Assembly (NCBI GenBank): GCA_035470525.1 | Contig: DATIQT010000039.1 | Coordinates: forward strand, 1-5,426 | Length of the DNA stretch: 5,426 nt | Source: CALXSC01 sp035470525 | GTDB taxonomy: Bacteria > Pseudomonadota > Alphaproteobacteria > Rickettsiales > UBA1997 | Reading direction: 5' to 3' | Part shown: positions 1 to 5,366 of the stretch, one piece after another | Layout: each line of letters starts with the position of its first letter | How positions within the stretch are numbered: the first letter of the stretch is position 1 | Translations under genes and position numbers: made by a program | Notes under the pieces: generated by a model | The model's database searches: none | Seen by the model: the letters and a program-made list of their open reading frames with translations, nothing else | What the model was told of the DNA's origin: nothing

Positions 1-133
1 AAAAGTATCGTCTTTTAAGTTCTTTATATAACTATATTTAGTCATTTAAACAAATTCTTCCAGTTTGTTCTGAATATGTGACTAAAGATAGTGTTGAATT
101 ATTGGAAAGTTAAGAGGTTTGCTGGAAACAGGT

Positions 134-264
134 CTAATAAACCGCTTTTGCCTTAATCACCCTTCGTCGCTCTAAAATTTTATTGTCTCACCGTATTAAG
201 TTATACGCTATCGCAATAAAATTTTAAATCTCCTCGTATATTTCCGCAAAAGCGGTTTATTTAG
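134..264. repeat. Nested palindromic repeat element (~130 bp)
   Basis: Three concentric inverted repeats share one centre. The outer pair is aataaaccgcttttgc (136-151) with its exact complement at 246-261, extendable with a one-base indel to 134-264. The middle pair is taaaattttattg (173-185) with caataaaatttta (214-226), 13 bp perfect. The inner pair is cgtat (192-196) with atacg (203-207) around a 6-base loop. The spacers between tiers are nearly symmetric (21 and 19 bases outside, 6 and 6 inside), as in a long hairpin with internal loops. Its GC-richer patches stand out from the surrounding AT sequence. The shape resembles MITEs or other bacterial intergenic palindromic elements, but no known family is recognised. 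No flanking target-site duplication is obvious. Confidence 0.8.
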
Positions 265-291
265 TGGTTAAGTGAAAGTTGTTTGACTATA
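232..291 (+). repeat. 60-bp dispersed repeat, copy A
   Basis: This stretch matches the reverse complement of 5367-5426 at 57 of 60 positions, and the last 46 bases (246-291) match perfectly. The three differences are at 235, 244 and 245 (C here, T in the other copy). The copy overlaps the right outer arm of the nested palindrome (246-261) and continues about 30 bases past it, so the repeated unit is larger than the palindrome alone. Weaker similarity (tgaaatt after a one-base gap) may extend further right. It lies just downstream of the minus-strand small gene. Confidence 0.95.
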
Positions 292-346
292 AATGAAATT
301 TGAATGGTAATAATTTGTTTGTAAAATAAGACTGGTGTTAACAAAT

Positions 347-565
347 TTATCTAAAATTTAAAACTAAAGTTATAATGATAGCCACAACACTTATTAGAAT
401 TTCTATAGCAAATTGCCACCATTTATGTTTTTCTTTCTCTATTTTTTCTTCTTCTTGTCTTTCGCCTATAATTTTTTTTACTAATCTCTCTTTTTCTGGA
501 CTATGCTTTTTTCTTATAATGCTTGTTTTAGCTTCTTCTGTTGGTTTATTTGTTAAATCGTTCAT
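347..565 (-). CDS. Small predicted tail-anchored membrane protein (72 aa), hypothetical
   Basis: The function is not recognised. Residues 1-48 are polar and rich in Lys and Glu, likely helical and possibly coiled-coil (residues 26-46). Residues about 49-70 form one strongly hydrophobic segment (WWQFAIEILISVV then AIIITLVLN), ending in Arg72 at the C-terminus. This suggests a cytoplasmic N-terminus and a single C-terminal membrane anchor. The opposite strand also has an open frame (375-611). That frame reads as a hydrophobic shadow of the Lys/Glu codons, whereas this strand gives a sensible soluble-domain-plus-anchor layout, so the minus frame was chosen. A weak purine-rich stretch (ggtaaag) lies 4 bases before the ATG. 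The gene is 185 bp downstream of rluB on the same strand and probably has its own promoter. That gap is AT-rich with no recognisable gene. It contains an 8-bp inverted repeat (ttataaac 664-671 with gtttataa 683-690) without a T-run. Confidence 0.5.
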   Translation of the reverse strand: MNDLTNKPTEEAKTSIIRKKHSPEKERLVKKIIGERQEEEKIEKEKHKWWQFAIEILISVVAIIITLVLNFR

Positions 566-750
566 GTGTCTTTACCAATCAATACTATTAAGGTTTAATA
601 AACTACTTTAATAATATTTTATGTATTATAAAAATCAATATATCTTCTGTATAATTCATAAATTTATAAACATTTGATAATAGTTTATAATAATTTGGAT
701 ATCTTTATTTTCAAAAATTGTTAAAAATTGTAAACCTTTGATAACGGTGT

Positions 751-1500
751 CTAATCCAAATCAATATTATTTCCTATAACATCTTTTAATGTCTTCGTTG
801 GAACTTCTTTTAATAAACCACTTTCTAAATTGCCTAAATGGAAAGGTCCAAAACCAGTTCTAATAAGTCTTGTAACTTTTAAACCTAATTCAGCCATTAT
901 ATTTTTAACTTCTCTATTCTTTCCTTCATTAATAGAGACTTTTAACCAAGAATTAGCACTTTCACCTTCTTTTTCAACTATTATTTTAATTGGTTTATAT
1001 TTTATACCATTAATGGAAACTCCTTCTTTACCAAATAATTCAAATCTTTCTTTATTTAATTTACCAAAAACTCTGACTCTGTAATGCCTAGTCCAAGCAG
1101 TTTTAGGACTACTAATAAATTCAGATAATTCACCATTATTTGTTAATAATAACAAACCTTCTGTATTAATATCCAACCTGCCAACCGCAATAACTCTTGG
1201 CATATTACTTGGTAGAAGACTAAATATTGTTGGAACTTTTTCATCTTTGCCAGTGCTAACTGCAGTACCTTTTGGTTTATTATATAACCATAATCTAGTT
1301 TTCTCTTTTTTGCTTAATAATTTATTATTAATTTTGATTGACTCATCAGTAATATTGATAGCTGGACTTGTTATTACAACACCATTAACCTTTACGCAAC
1401 CATCAGATATTAATTTTTCAGCTTCTCTTCTTGAGCAGTATCCCATTCTTGCAATGACTTTTGCAATTCTCTCACTTTTATTATTAGTTTTGTATGTCAT
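751..1500 (-). CDS. rluB: 23S rRNA pseudouridine synthase, RluB/RsuA family
   Basis: This protein is predicted to isomerise a uridine to pseudouridine in rRNA; RluB acts at position 2605 of E. coli 23S rRNA. Residues about 9-55 are an S4 RNA-binding domain (ERIAKVIARMGYCSRREAEK, then DGCVKVNG). The catalytic domain follows from about 68: YNKPKGTAVST (73-83), then the family signature GRLDINTEGLLLLTNNGEL (107-125) with the catalytic Asp at 110. The RsuA/RluB/E/F C-terminal signature EGKNREVKNIMAELGLKV (192-209) is followed by RLIRTGFGPFHLG. At 249 residues it is a compact member without the long basic tail of many alphaproteobacterial and enterobacterial RluB proteins. The ATG at 1498-1500 is the first start after an in-frame stop, and no Shine-Dalgarno sequence is seen. 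It lies 136 bp downstream of ompH, past a terminator-like hairpin, so it is probably transcribed separately. The family is secure. RluB rather than RluE/RluF/RsuA is inferred from the S4 domain and overall match. Confidence 0.92.
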   Translation of the reverse strand: MTYKTNNKSERIAKVIARMGYCSRREAEKLISDGCVKVNGVVITSPAINITDESIKINNKLLSKKEKTRLWLYNKPKGTAVSTGKDEKVPTIFSLLPSNMPRVIAVGRLDINTEGLLLLTNNGELSEFISSPKTAWTRHYRVRVFGKLNKERFELFGKEGVSINGIKYKPIKIIVEKEGESANSWLKVSINEGKNREVKNIMAELGLKVTRLIRTGFGPFHLGNLESGLLKEVPTKTLKDVIGNNIDLD

Positions 1501-1523
1501 TTTAATAATTTTATTATTTATTT

Positions 1524-1553
1524 ATAATGTACTGTAATATTTTTATATATCAA
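1524..1553 (-). promoter_or_regulatory. Possible sigma70-type promoter for rluB
   Basis: On the minus strand TTGATA (1548-1553) and CATTAT (1524-1529) are spaced 18 bp apart, about 25 bp before the rluB ATG. The match is 5/6 and 4/6 to consensus. In sequence this AT-rich such matches arise easily. The main support is position, between the ompH terminator hairpin and rluB. Confidence 0.3.
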
Positions 1554-1586
1554 TTGGAAACTATGTTTAATAACTTTTATGTAAAT

Positions 1587-1621
1587 AAATTTAGGAAGGA
1601 TATAATCCTTCCTATAAATTT
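1587..1621 (-). terminator. Hairpin terminator after ompH
   Basis: GGAAGGAT (1594-1601) pairs perfectly with ATCCTTCC (1605-1612) around a 3-base loop. The flanks aaattta (1587-1593) and taaattt (1615-1621) extend the stem across a 2-base bulge. On the minus strand it starts 16 bases after the ompH stop, preceded by an A-run (complement of the T-run at 1625-1631) and followed by a U-rich but interrupted tail (taaatttattt). It is the only GC-containing stem in this spacer. The tail is weaker than in a textbook intrinsic terminator. Confidence 0.6.
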
Positions 1622-1636
1622 AAATTTTTTTCTTAA

Positions 1637-2164
1637 TTATTTTATTTCTTTTAGTTTTTTGTTCAATCTAGCTAGAACTTCCGCTGAAATATCTATGTTT
1701 TGATCGTTATATAAAGTAGAAGCTTTTGGTATTACTACATTAAATGTATATTTGGTGTTTTTTTCATTTTTCATTTCAACAATTATATCTTTTACGCTGT
1801 TTGTTACTTTTAAATAAGCATCCATGAAACCTTTTTGTAATTCGTTTTCATTTTTCTTTACATTGTCTTGGAAGGCGATTACTTTATTTTGGAAAGCAGT
1901 TACTTTTTCTTGAGCAACATCTTGAGATAACACTTTAATTTGGGATTCTAAAGCTGTTTTTTCATCTGTTAAGCCTTTTTCTTCAACTTTTAATTTCTTT
2001 TCCATGTCAGCTTTTTTTGCTTCTAATTTTTTCTTAACTTTATTCATTGCAGTGGAATTGTTTATAACTTCTTCCAAATTTATAACTGCAACTTCTTGAG
2101 CTCTAGCTGGAACAACACTAAAAACTAAAGTTAAAATAACCAAACAAAATAAAATTTTTTTCAT
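1637..2164 (-). CDS. ompH: Periplasmic chaperone OmpH/Skp
   Basis: Skp/OmpH is a trimeric periplasmic holdase that takes unfolded outer-membrane proteins from the Sec exit and keeps them soluble until the BAM complex inserts them. Residues 1-22 are a clear Sec signal peptide: MKK, a hydrophobic core, then an AxA site (Ala20-Arg21-Ala22) before Gln23. The mature protein opens with the family's short beta strand (VAVINLEEVINNS, 25-37). It continues with a long Lys/Glu/Gln-rich coiled-coil hairpin (about 40-135), the tentacle of Skp. A C-terminal strand-helix part (YTFNVVIPKASTLYND, 139-154, and ISAEVLARLNKKLKEI) completes the trimerisation body. At 175 residues the length is normal. The ATG is the first after an in-frame TAA; no strong ribosome binding site is seen. 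It sits 68 bp after fabF with its own likely promoter, not in the usual bamA-ompH-lpxD neighbourhood. The OmpH family call is strong; a specific client set cannot be read from sequence. Confidence 0.93.
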   Translation of the reverse strand: MKKILFCLVILTLVFSVVPARAQEVAVINLEEVINNSTAMNKVKKKLEAKKADMEKKLKVEEKGLTDEKTALESQIKVLSQDVAQEKVTAFQNKVIAFQDNVKKNENELQKGFMDAYLKVTNSVKDIIVEMKNEKNTKYTFNVVIPKASTLYNDQNIDISAEVLARLNKKLKEIK

Positions 2165-2201
2165 TTTAAAACCATAAATTAATTATAAATCATTACCGTT
2201 T

Positions 2202-2229
2202 AGGATAGTAATATACAACTTAATGTCAA
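2202..2229 (-). promoter_or_regulatory. Sigma70-type promoter for ompH
   Basis: On the minus strand a perfect TTGACA (2224-2229) is followed, after 16 bp, by TATCCT (2202-2207), 4/6 to the -10 consensus. It begins 3 bases past the fabF stop codon. Transcription would start near 2195, about 30 bases before the ompH ATG. The pair attac (2192-2196) and gtaat (2208-2212) flanks the -10 box and could be a small operator, though it is short. Confidence 0.55.
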
Positions 2230-2232
2230 GGA

Positions 2233-3507
2233 TTATATTTTTTTAAATATTAAACTTGCATTGGTTCCACCAAATCCGAATGAATTTGATAAAACATATT
2301 GTAGATTTTTTTCCTTTGCTGTTAATGGAACTAAGTCAATACCTTGGCATTCATCATCAACATCAGTTAAGTTTAATGTAGGTGGTAAAATATTTTCTCT
2401 TAATGATAATATTGAGAAAATAGCTTCTAATGCACCTGCGGCACCTAAAGCATGTCCTGTAGCTGATTTAGTTGATGACATTGATAATGTATCTAATTCA
2501 TTAGCAAATACTTTTTTTACTGAATTAAATTCAAAAATATCACCTTTTGGAGTTGATGTTCCGTGAGCATTTACATAACCAATTTTGTCAGTTGTTATAC
2601 CAGCAGTTCTTAAAGCATCTTGCATAGCTTGAATTTGTCCTTTGCCTTCTGGTTCAGGAAGTACCATATTGTAAGCGTCGCCACTTGATCCAAAACCTAC
2701 TAATTCAGCATAAATTTTTGCGCCTCTTTTCTTTGCGTGTTCGTATTCTTCAAGTATTAAAACACCAGCACCTTCCGCTATTACAAATCCATCTCTTCCT
2801 TTATTCCAAGGTCTAGATGCTTGCTCTGGAATTGCTGTATAAGATGTTGAAAGTGCATGCATTGCTGAGAATCCACCAACACCTAATGAACAAATAGTTG
2901 ATTCTGCGCCACCACAAACCATTACATCTGCATCACCTCTTGCTATAATTGCTCCACTTTCACCGATAGCATGACTACCAGAAGCACAAGCTGTTACCAT
3001 AGCTTGATTAGGACCTGTAAAACCATATTTTATAGAAATATGTCCGCTTGCTAAGTTTATTAAACTCGCAGGAACGAAGAATGGACTGATTTTATTAGCA
3101 CCTCTTGAAAACAATGTTTCGCAAGTATCTTGAATGTAGTCTAAACCACCAATACCAGAGCCCATAAAAACACCAGTTCTTCTCAAATTATCTTCATCAG
3201 TAGGTTTCCAATTTGCATCTGTTAAAGCTTCTTCGGCAGCTCCCATAGCAAGCCATATAAATTTTCCCATTTTTCTTTGTTCTTTTTTCTCTACAAATAA
3301 ATCTGGATTAAATTCGTTTTCACCTTCACCAATTCTAACCTCACCAGCTACTTTACTAATACTATCAGGCAATTCATCAACATTAAAACTTTGAATTTTT
3401 CTAACACCAGTTTTTGAATTTTTAATTCCTTCCCAGCTGTTTTTTACATTATTTCCTAAAGGAGAAACCATTCCCATACCAGTAATAACCACTCTTTTCT
3501 TTTCCAT
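2233..3507 (-). CDS. fabF: 3-oxoacyl-[acyl-carrier-protein] synthase II (KAS II)
   Basis: FabF condenses malonyl-ACP with acyl-ACP, releasing CO2, in the cytoplasmic elongation cycle of type II fatty-acid synthesis. The thiolase fold is complete at 424 residues, a normal length. The N-terminus has RVVITGMGMVSPLG (5-18). The catalytic triad is visible: Cys174 in VTACASGSHAIG (171-182), His315 in NAHGTSTPKGD (313-323) and His352 in KSATGHALGAAG (347-358). The structural Lys347 is present, and the glycine-rich GFGGTN (411-416) closes the active site. The loop RPWNKGRDGFVIAEGAGVL (232-250) is typical of the family. One deviation is Lys at 321, where many homologues have Leu (TSTPLGD or TSTPLND). 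No Shine-Dalgarno sequence precedes the ATG. acpP, the common upstream partner, is not adjacent; instead a divergent gene starts 175 bp away. FabF is preferred over FabB by overall signature and length. Confidence 0.95.
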   Translation of the reverse strand: MEKKRVVITGMGMVSPLGNNVKNSWEGIKNSKTGVRKIQSFNVDELPDSISKVAGEVRIGEGENEFNPDLFVEKKEQRKMGKFIWLAMGAAEEALTDANWKPTDEDNLRRTGVFMGSGIGGLDYIQDTCETLFSRGANKISPFFVPASLINLASGHISIKYGFTGPNQAMVTACASGSHAIGESGAIIARGDADVMVCGGAESTICSLGVGGFSAMHALSTSYTAIPEQASRPWNKGRDGFVIAEGAGVLILEEYEHAKKRGAKIYAELVGFGSSGDAYNMVLPEPEGKGQIQAMQDALRTAGITTDKIGYVNAHGTSTPKGDIFEFNSVKKVFANELDTLSMSSTKSATGHALGAAGALEAIFSILSLRENILPPTLNLTDVDDECQGIDLVPLTAKEKNLQYVLSNSFGFGGTNASLIFKKI

Positions 3508-3550
3508 AAATAATTTTTTTATTGTTAATTTTTTTAACTCATTAAAGCTA

Positions 3551-3578
3551 ATTTTATAAATAAAAGTTTAATTTTCAA
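3551..3578 (-). promoter_or_regulatory. Possible sigma70-type promoter for fabF
   Basis: On the minus strand TTGAAA (3573-3578, 5/6) and TAAAAT (3551-3556, 5/6) are 16 bp apart. The predicted start is near 3545, giving a leader of about 38 bases. It lies in the 175-bp divergent spacer shared with the plus-strand pair. The very AT-rich background makes chance matches likely. Confidence 0.4.
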
Positions 3579-3622
3579 GAAAATAAAAGATATTATTGAA
3601 TTTATTACATTAATTGTTTATA

Positions 3623-3651
3623 TTGTAAAATAAAATATATAATGTTATAAT
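3623..3651 (+). promoter_or_regulatory. Likely promoter of the 207-aa gene and birA
   Basis: TTGTAA (3623-3628) and a perfect TATAAT (3646-3651) are separated by 17 bp. A second overlapping pair, TTGTTT (3614-3619) and TATAAT (3638-3643), has an 18-bp spacer. Either would start transcription 25-35 bases before the ATG at 3683. birA has no promoter space of its own, so this would drive both genes. Confidence 0.45.
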
Positions 3652-3682
3652 TATTTTATTAAAGTTAATATTTAAGTGATTT

Positions 3683-4306
3683 ATGTCAGAAACAACAGAA
3701 AAGTCTAATTTAACAACTAGGGAAGGTAAAATTGAAAAATTAAAAAAATGGTTTAAAAATAAATTACAAGATGAAAGTAAAGAAGGAAAAAAGGCAAATG
3801 AAGCTTTAGAAAATTTAGATAGAAGTGATTTTGAAGGTTTAGTTGATTGGTGTCAAGAAAACAATTACTATGGTTTTTATAATGAAGATGAAAGAGATGA
3901 GAAGAAAACAGGAATGTCTGCTGATAGAATGTCAGCTGAATTATTAGGAACAACATATGGTGGTATTGCTGCTATTATGATAGGAACAGCTATTTTACCA
4001 TTTTGTCCAATTGTTGGTGCTTTTATTATAGCTAAAGGTACTATACCAAGTCCTATTGAAGAAGCATTAAAAAAATATGTTTCAGAAGAAACTCTCGGTC
4101 TTCTTCCTTTAGATAAAGTGCCATCATTATTGGATAAATATTCTGATTATGCACATGATAAACATAAAACAATAGATGCTCAAATGCAGAGATTTTATAA
4201 TGCTGTAAAATCAGAAGCTAAAGAAGAAAAAAGAAAAGAGGAAAATAGTTTTCAAAAGAGTCTAAATCAAGGAGAAAATAAAAAATATCCTGAAATTATC
4301 CATTAA
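3683..4306 (+). CDS. Hypothetical protein with glycine-rich hydrophobic segment (207 aa)
   Basis: No family is recognised. Residues 1-48 are highly charged and probably helical (for example EKLKKWFKNKLQDESKEGKK, 18-37). Residues 50-75 contain an aromatic patch, WCQENNYYGFYNEDE (56-70). Residues about 88-119 are hydrophobic and glycine-spaced (Gly89, 93, 94, 101, 112, 119) with Pro106 and Pro109 in the middle. They could form a membrane hairpin or a re-entrant loop rather than a plain single helix. After IPSPIEEALKKYV (121-133) comes a polar helical region, then a Lys/Glu-rich tail (176-207). There is no signal peptide, so the ends are probably cytoplasmic if the segment is membrane-inserted. 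The start is fixed by an in-frame TGA 6 bases upstream; ribosome binding is weak (aagtga). Codon and base use match the neighbours. The one-base spacing to birA implies co-transcription and probably coupled translation, but does not establish a biotin-related role. Confidence 0.8.
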   Translation: MSETTEKSNLTTREGKIEKLKKWFKNKLQDESKEGKKANEALENLDRSDFEGLVDWCQENNYYGFYNEDERDEKKTGMSADRMSAELLGTTYGGIAAIMIGTAILPFCPIVGAFIIAKGTIPSPIEEALKKYVSEETLGLLPLDKVPSLLDKYSDYAHDKHKTIDAQMQRFYNAVKSEAKEEKRKEENSFQKSLNQGENKKYPEIIH

Positions 4307-4307
4307 A

Positions 4308-5018
4308 ATGAATAAAATTATAAATCAAACTCAATTTTTAAACTTTGGTATTATTGAGTTTGATTGTGTAAGTTCAACTATGATCATCGCAAAAGATTTT
4401 AATGAAAATACTGTAATAATAGCACAATCACAGTCTAATGGTAAAGGAAAAACAAATAGATTATGGAATAGTGAAAATAATGGAAATTTGTATTTTTCAT
4501 TTAGTTTAAATGGTAACAATGAAAGATTAGATTACTCTCAATTGTCTTTCTTGTCTGGAGTAGCTATGAGAGAGGCTATTTTGAATTTTAATATAAATAA
4601 TTCAATTTTATTAAAATGGCCTAATGATATTTTAATTAATCAAAAAAAATGTTGTGGAATATTATTAGAATTTGATACTTTGTCAAAAAAATTAGTTATA
4701 GGAATTGGTGTCAATATAAAAGAATTTCCAACAAATGTAATGTTTAATTCTACTTCATTATTAAAAGAAAATATTATTGTTGAGAAATATGAATTATTAA
4801 AAGAATTTTTAAAAAATTTTGACTATCTTTTTAATGAATGGCAGAAAACAGGCTTTAGCACTATAAGAGAAAAGTGGATAAACAATTGTTATAAACTAGG
4901 ACAAACAATTAAAGTAAATGAAAAAGAAGGTGTATTTGAAGATTTTGATAAAGATGGGACACTAATTTTAAGAACAATAGACGGAGTTTTACATATTAAA
5001 TCTGGAGATATTTTTTAA
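4308..5018 (+). CDS. birA: Biotin-[acetyl-CoA-carboxylase] ligase, one-domain type
   Basis: The enzyme activates biotin with ATP to biotinyl-AMP and transfers it to the lysine of the AccB carrier protein, enabling acetyl-CoA carboxylase to make malonyl-CoA in the cytoplasm. The class signatures appear in order: FDCVSSTMIIA (18-28, substrate pocket); the biotinyl-AMP loop SNGKGKTNRLW (43-53); KWPNDILI (103-110); KKCCGILLE (113-121, with Lys114 or Lys113 as the likely conserved lysine); and GIGVNI (132-137). A C-terminal SH3-like domain follows (about 192-236, ending IKSGDIF). At 236 residues it lacks the N-terminal DNA-binding helix-turn-helix of E. coli BirA, so it should be an enzyme and not a bio-operon repressor. 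The biotin loop reads GKGKTNR where E. coli has GRGRRGR, a conservative Arg-to-Lys shift plus loss of one Gly. The ATG is one base after the stop of the upstream gene. A purine-rich aaggag (4269-4274) lies 33 bases upstream, too far to serve this start directly, which supports translational coupling. Confidence 0.93.
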   Translation: MNKIINQTQFLNFGIIEFDCVSSTMIIAKDFNENTVIIAQSQSNGKGKTNRLWNSENNGNLYFSFSLNGNNERLDYSQLSFLSGVAMREAILNFNINNSILLKWPNDILINQKKCCGILLEFDTLSKKLVIGIGVNIKEFPTNVMFNSTSLLKENIIVEKYELLKEFLKNFDYLFNEWQKTGFSTIREKWINNCYKLGQTIKVNEKEGVFEDFDKDGTLILRTIDGVLHIKSGDIF

Positions 5019-5040
5019 TAAAATTAAATTAGTTTTATTA
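5016..5040 (+). terminator. A/T-only hairpin after birA (weak terminator candidate)
   Basis: taataaaa (5016-5023, beginning with the birA stop codon) pairs with ttttatta (5033-5040) around a 9-base loop. The stem has no G-C pair and only a short T-rich 3' arm, so stability is low. It may protect the 3' end or assist termination, or be chance in A/T-rich sequence. Confidence 0.25.
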
Positions 5041-5268
5041 CATAATTCCAGTTTTTCTAAAAGATAAAGCGACTTCTTAATAAAATGCTTATTTTTCTCT
5101 TTATAACACTCAATTTATTTAGTTTTTAGTACATAACCAATGTTATTCACAATTCATAATAAATTATTAGACCTACTGCAAATAAAATTTGAACAATTTC
5201 AATACTCAGCAGTAAAACAAATTATAATTTTAAATAATTTTCCTTAAAATTCTAATTTCTACTTCAAA

Positions 5269-5346
5269 TGCTTGTTTCCAACCGCTCGTTCCTCGCGGGG
5301 AAGGTGTAGTCTTTCCACTGAACGAAGTGAAGTGCGAAAACAAGCA
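5269..5346. repeat. GC-richer stem-loop island (78 bp)
   Basis: The ends tgcttgttt (5269-5277) and aaacaagca (5338-5346) are perfect 9-bp inverted repeats. Inside, cgttc (5287-5291) pairs with gaacg (5320-5324) and ggaa (5299-5302) with ttcc (5313-5316). Alternative local folds also exist, ccgc/gcgg (5282-5285 with 5295-5298) and cact/agtg (5316-5319 with 5326-5329). The island is markedly richer in G+C than the flanks. It may be a second palindromic repeat family, a terminator-like or processing structure after birA, or a small structured RNA. No known RNA family is recognised. Confidence 0.6.
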
Positions 5347-5366
5347 ACACCCTCGGAATTTCAAAG

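Larger units (their letters stand above)
1..346. other. Non-coding left flank carrying a palindromic repeat
   Basis: No convincing coding frame, tRNA or rRNA is visible. Positions 1-133 are AT-rich. They contain a weak nested fold: tttagtca (37-44) pairs with tgactaaa (79-86), and inside it aacaaa (49-54) pairs with tttgtt (64-69). This could be a small structured transcript or chance. Positions 134-291 hold the palindromic element and dispersed repeat annotated separately. Positions 292-346 are the 3' side of the small minus-strand gene. There aatttgtt (312-319) and aacaaatt (340-347) form an 8-bp inverted repeat with a 20-base loop and no T-run, so it is not a convincing terminator. Confidence 0.6.

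Noticed and set aside
134..264. CRISPR array or riboswitch
   Set aside because: There is no direct repeat-spacer periodicity, and the element lies 3' of a gene rather than in a leader. The structure is a palindrome.
375..611. Open frame on the plus strand (78 aa)
   Set aside because: It overlaps the minus-strand small gene. Its Phe/Leu/Ser-rich product is what the complement of Lys/Glu codons gives, and it has no recognisable domain.
830..1537. Plus-strand open frames across rluB
   Set aside because: They lie antisense to a gene with clear S4 and pseudouridine-synthase signatures and show no features of their own.
2261..2566. Plus-strand open frame inside fabF
   Set aside because: It is antisense to the conserved FabF C-terminal region containing His315, His352 and GFGGTN, so it is a shadow of that gene.
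3753..3956. Minus-strand open frame inside the 207-aa gene
   Set aside because: It is hydrophobic and Phe/Leu/His-rich, as expected opposite Lys/Glu-rich codons. The plus frame has a promoter, a defined start and coupling to birA.
4331..4519. Minus-strand open frame inside birA
   Set aside because: It lies opposite the biotin-binding loop of a clearly recognised ligase and has no features of its own.
5143..5151. TTATTCACA, matching the DnaA-box consensus
   Set aside because: Only one box was found, with no cluster and no dnaA, dnaN or other origin gene nearby. A single 9-mer in AT-rich DNA does not support an origin.
5165..5175. ttattagacct shared with the minus strand near 131-141
   Set aside because: An 11-base match outside the aligned repeat block, with no flanking similarity, is compatible with chance.
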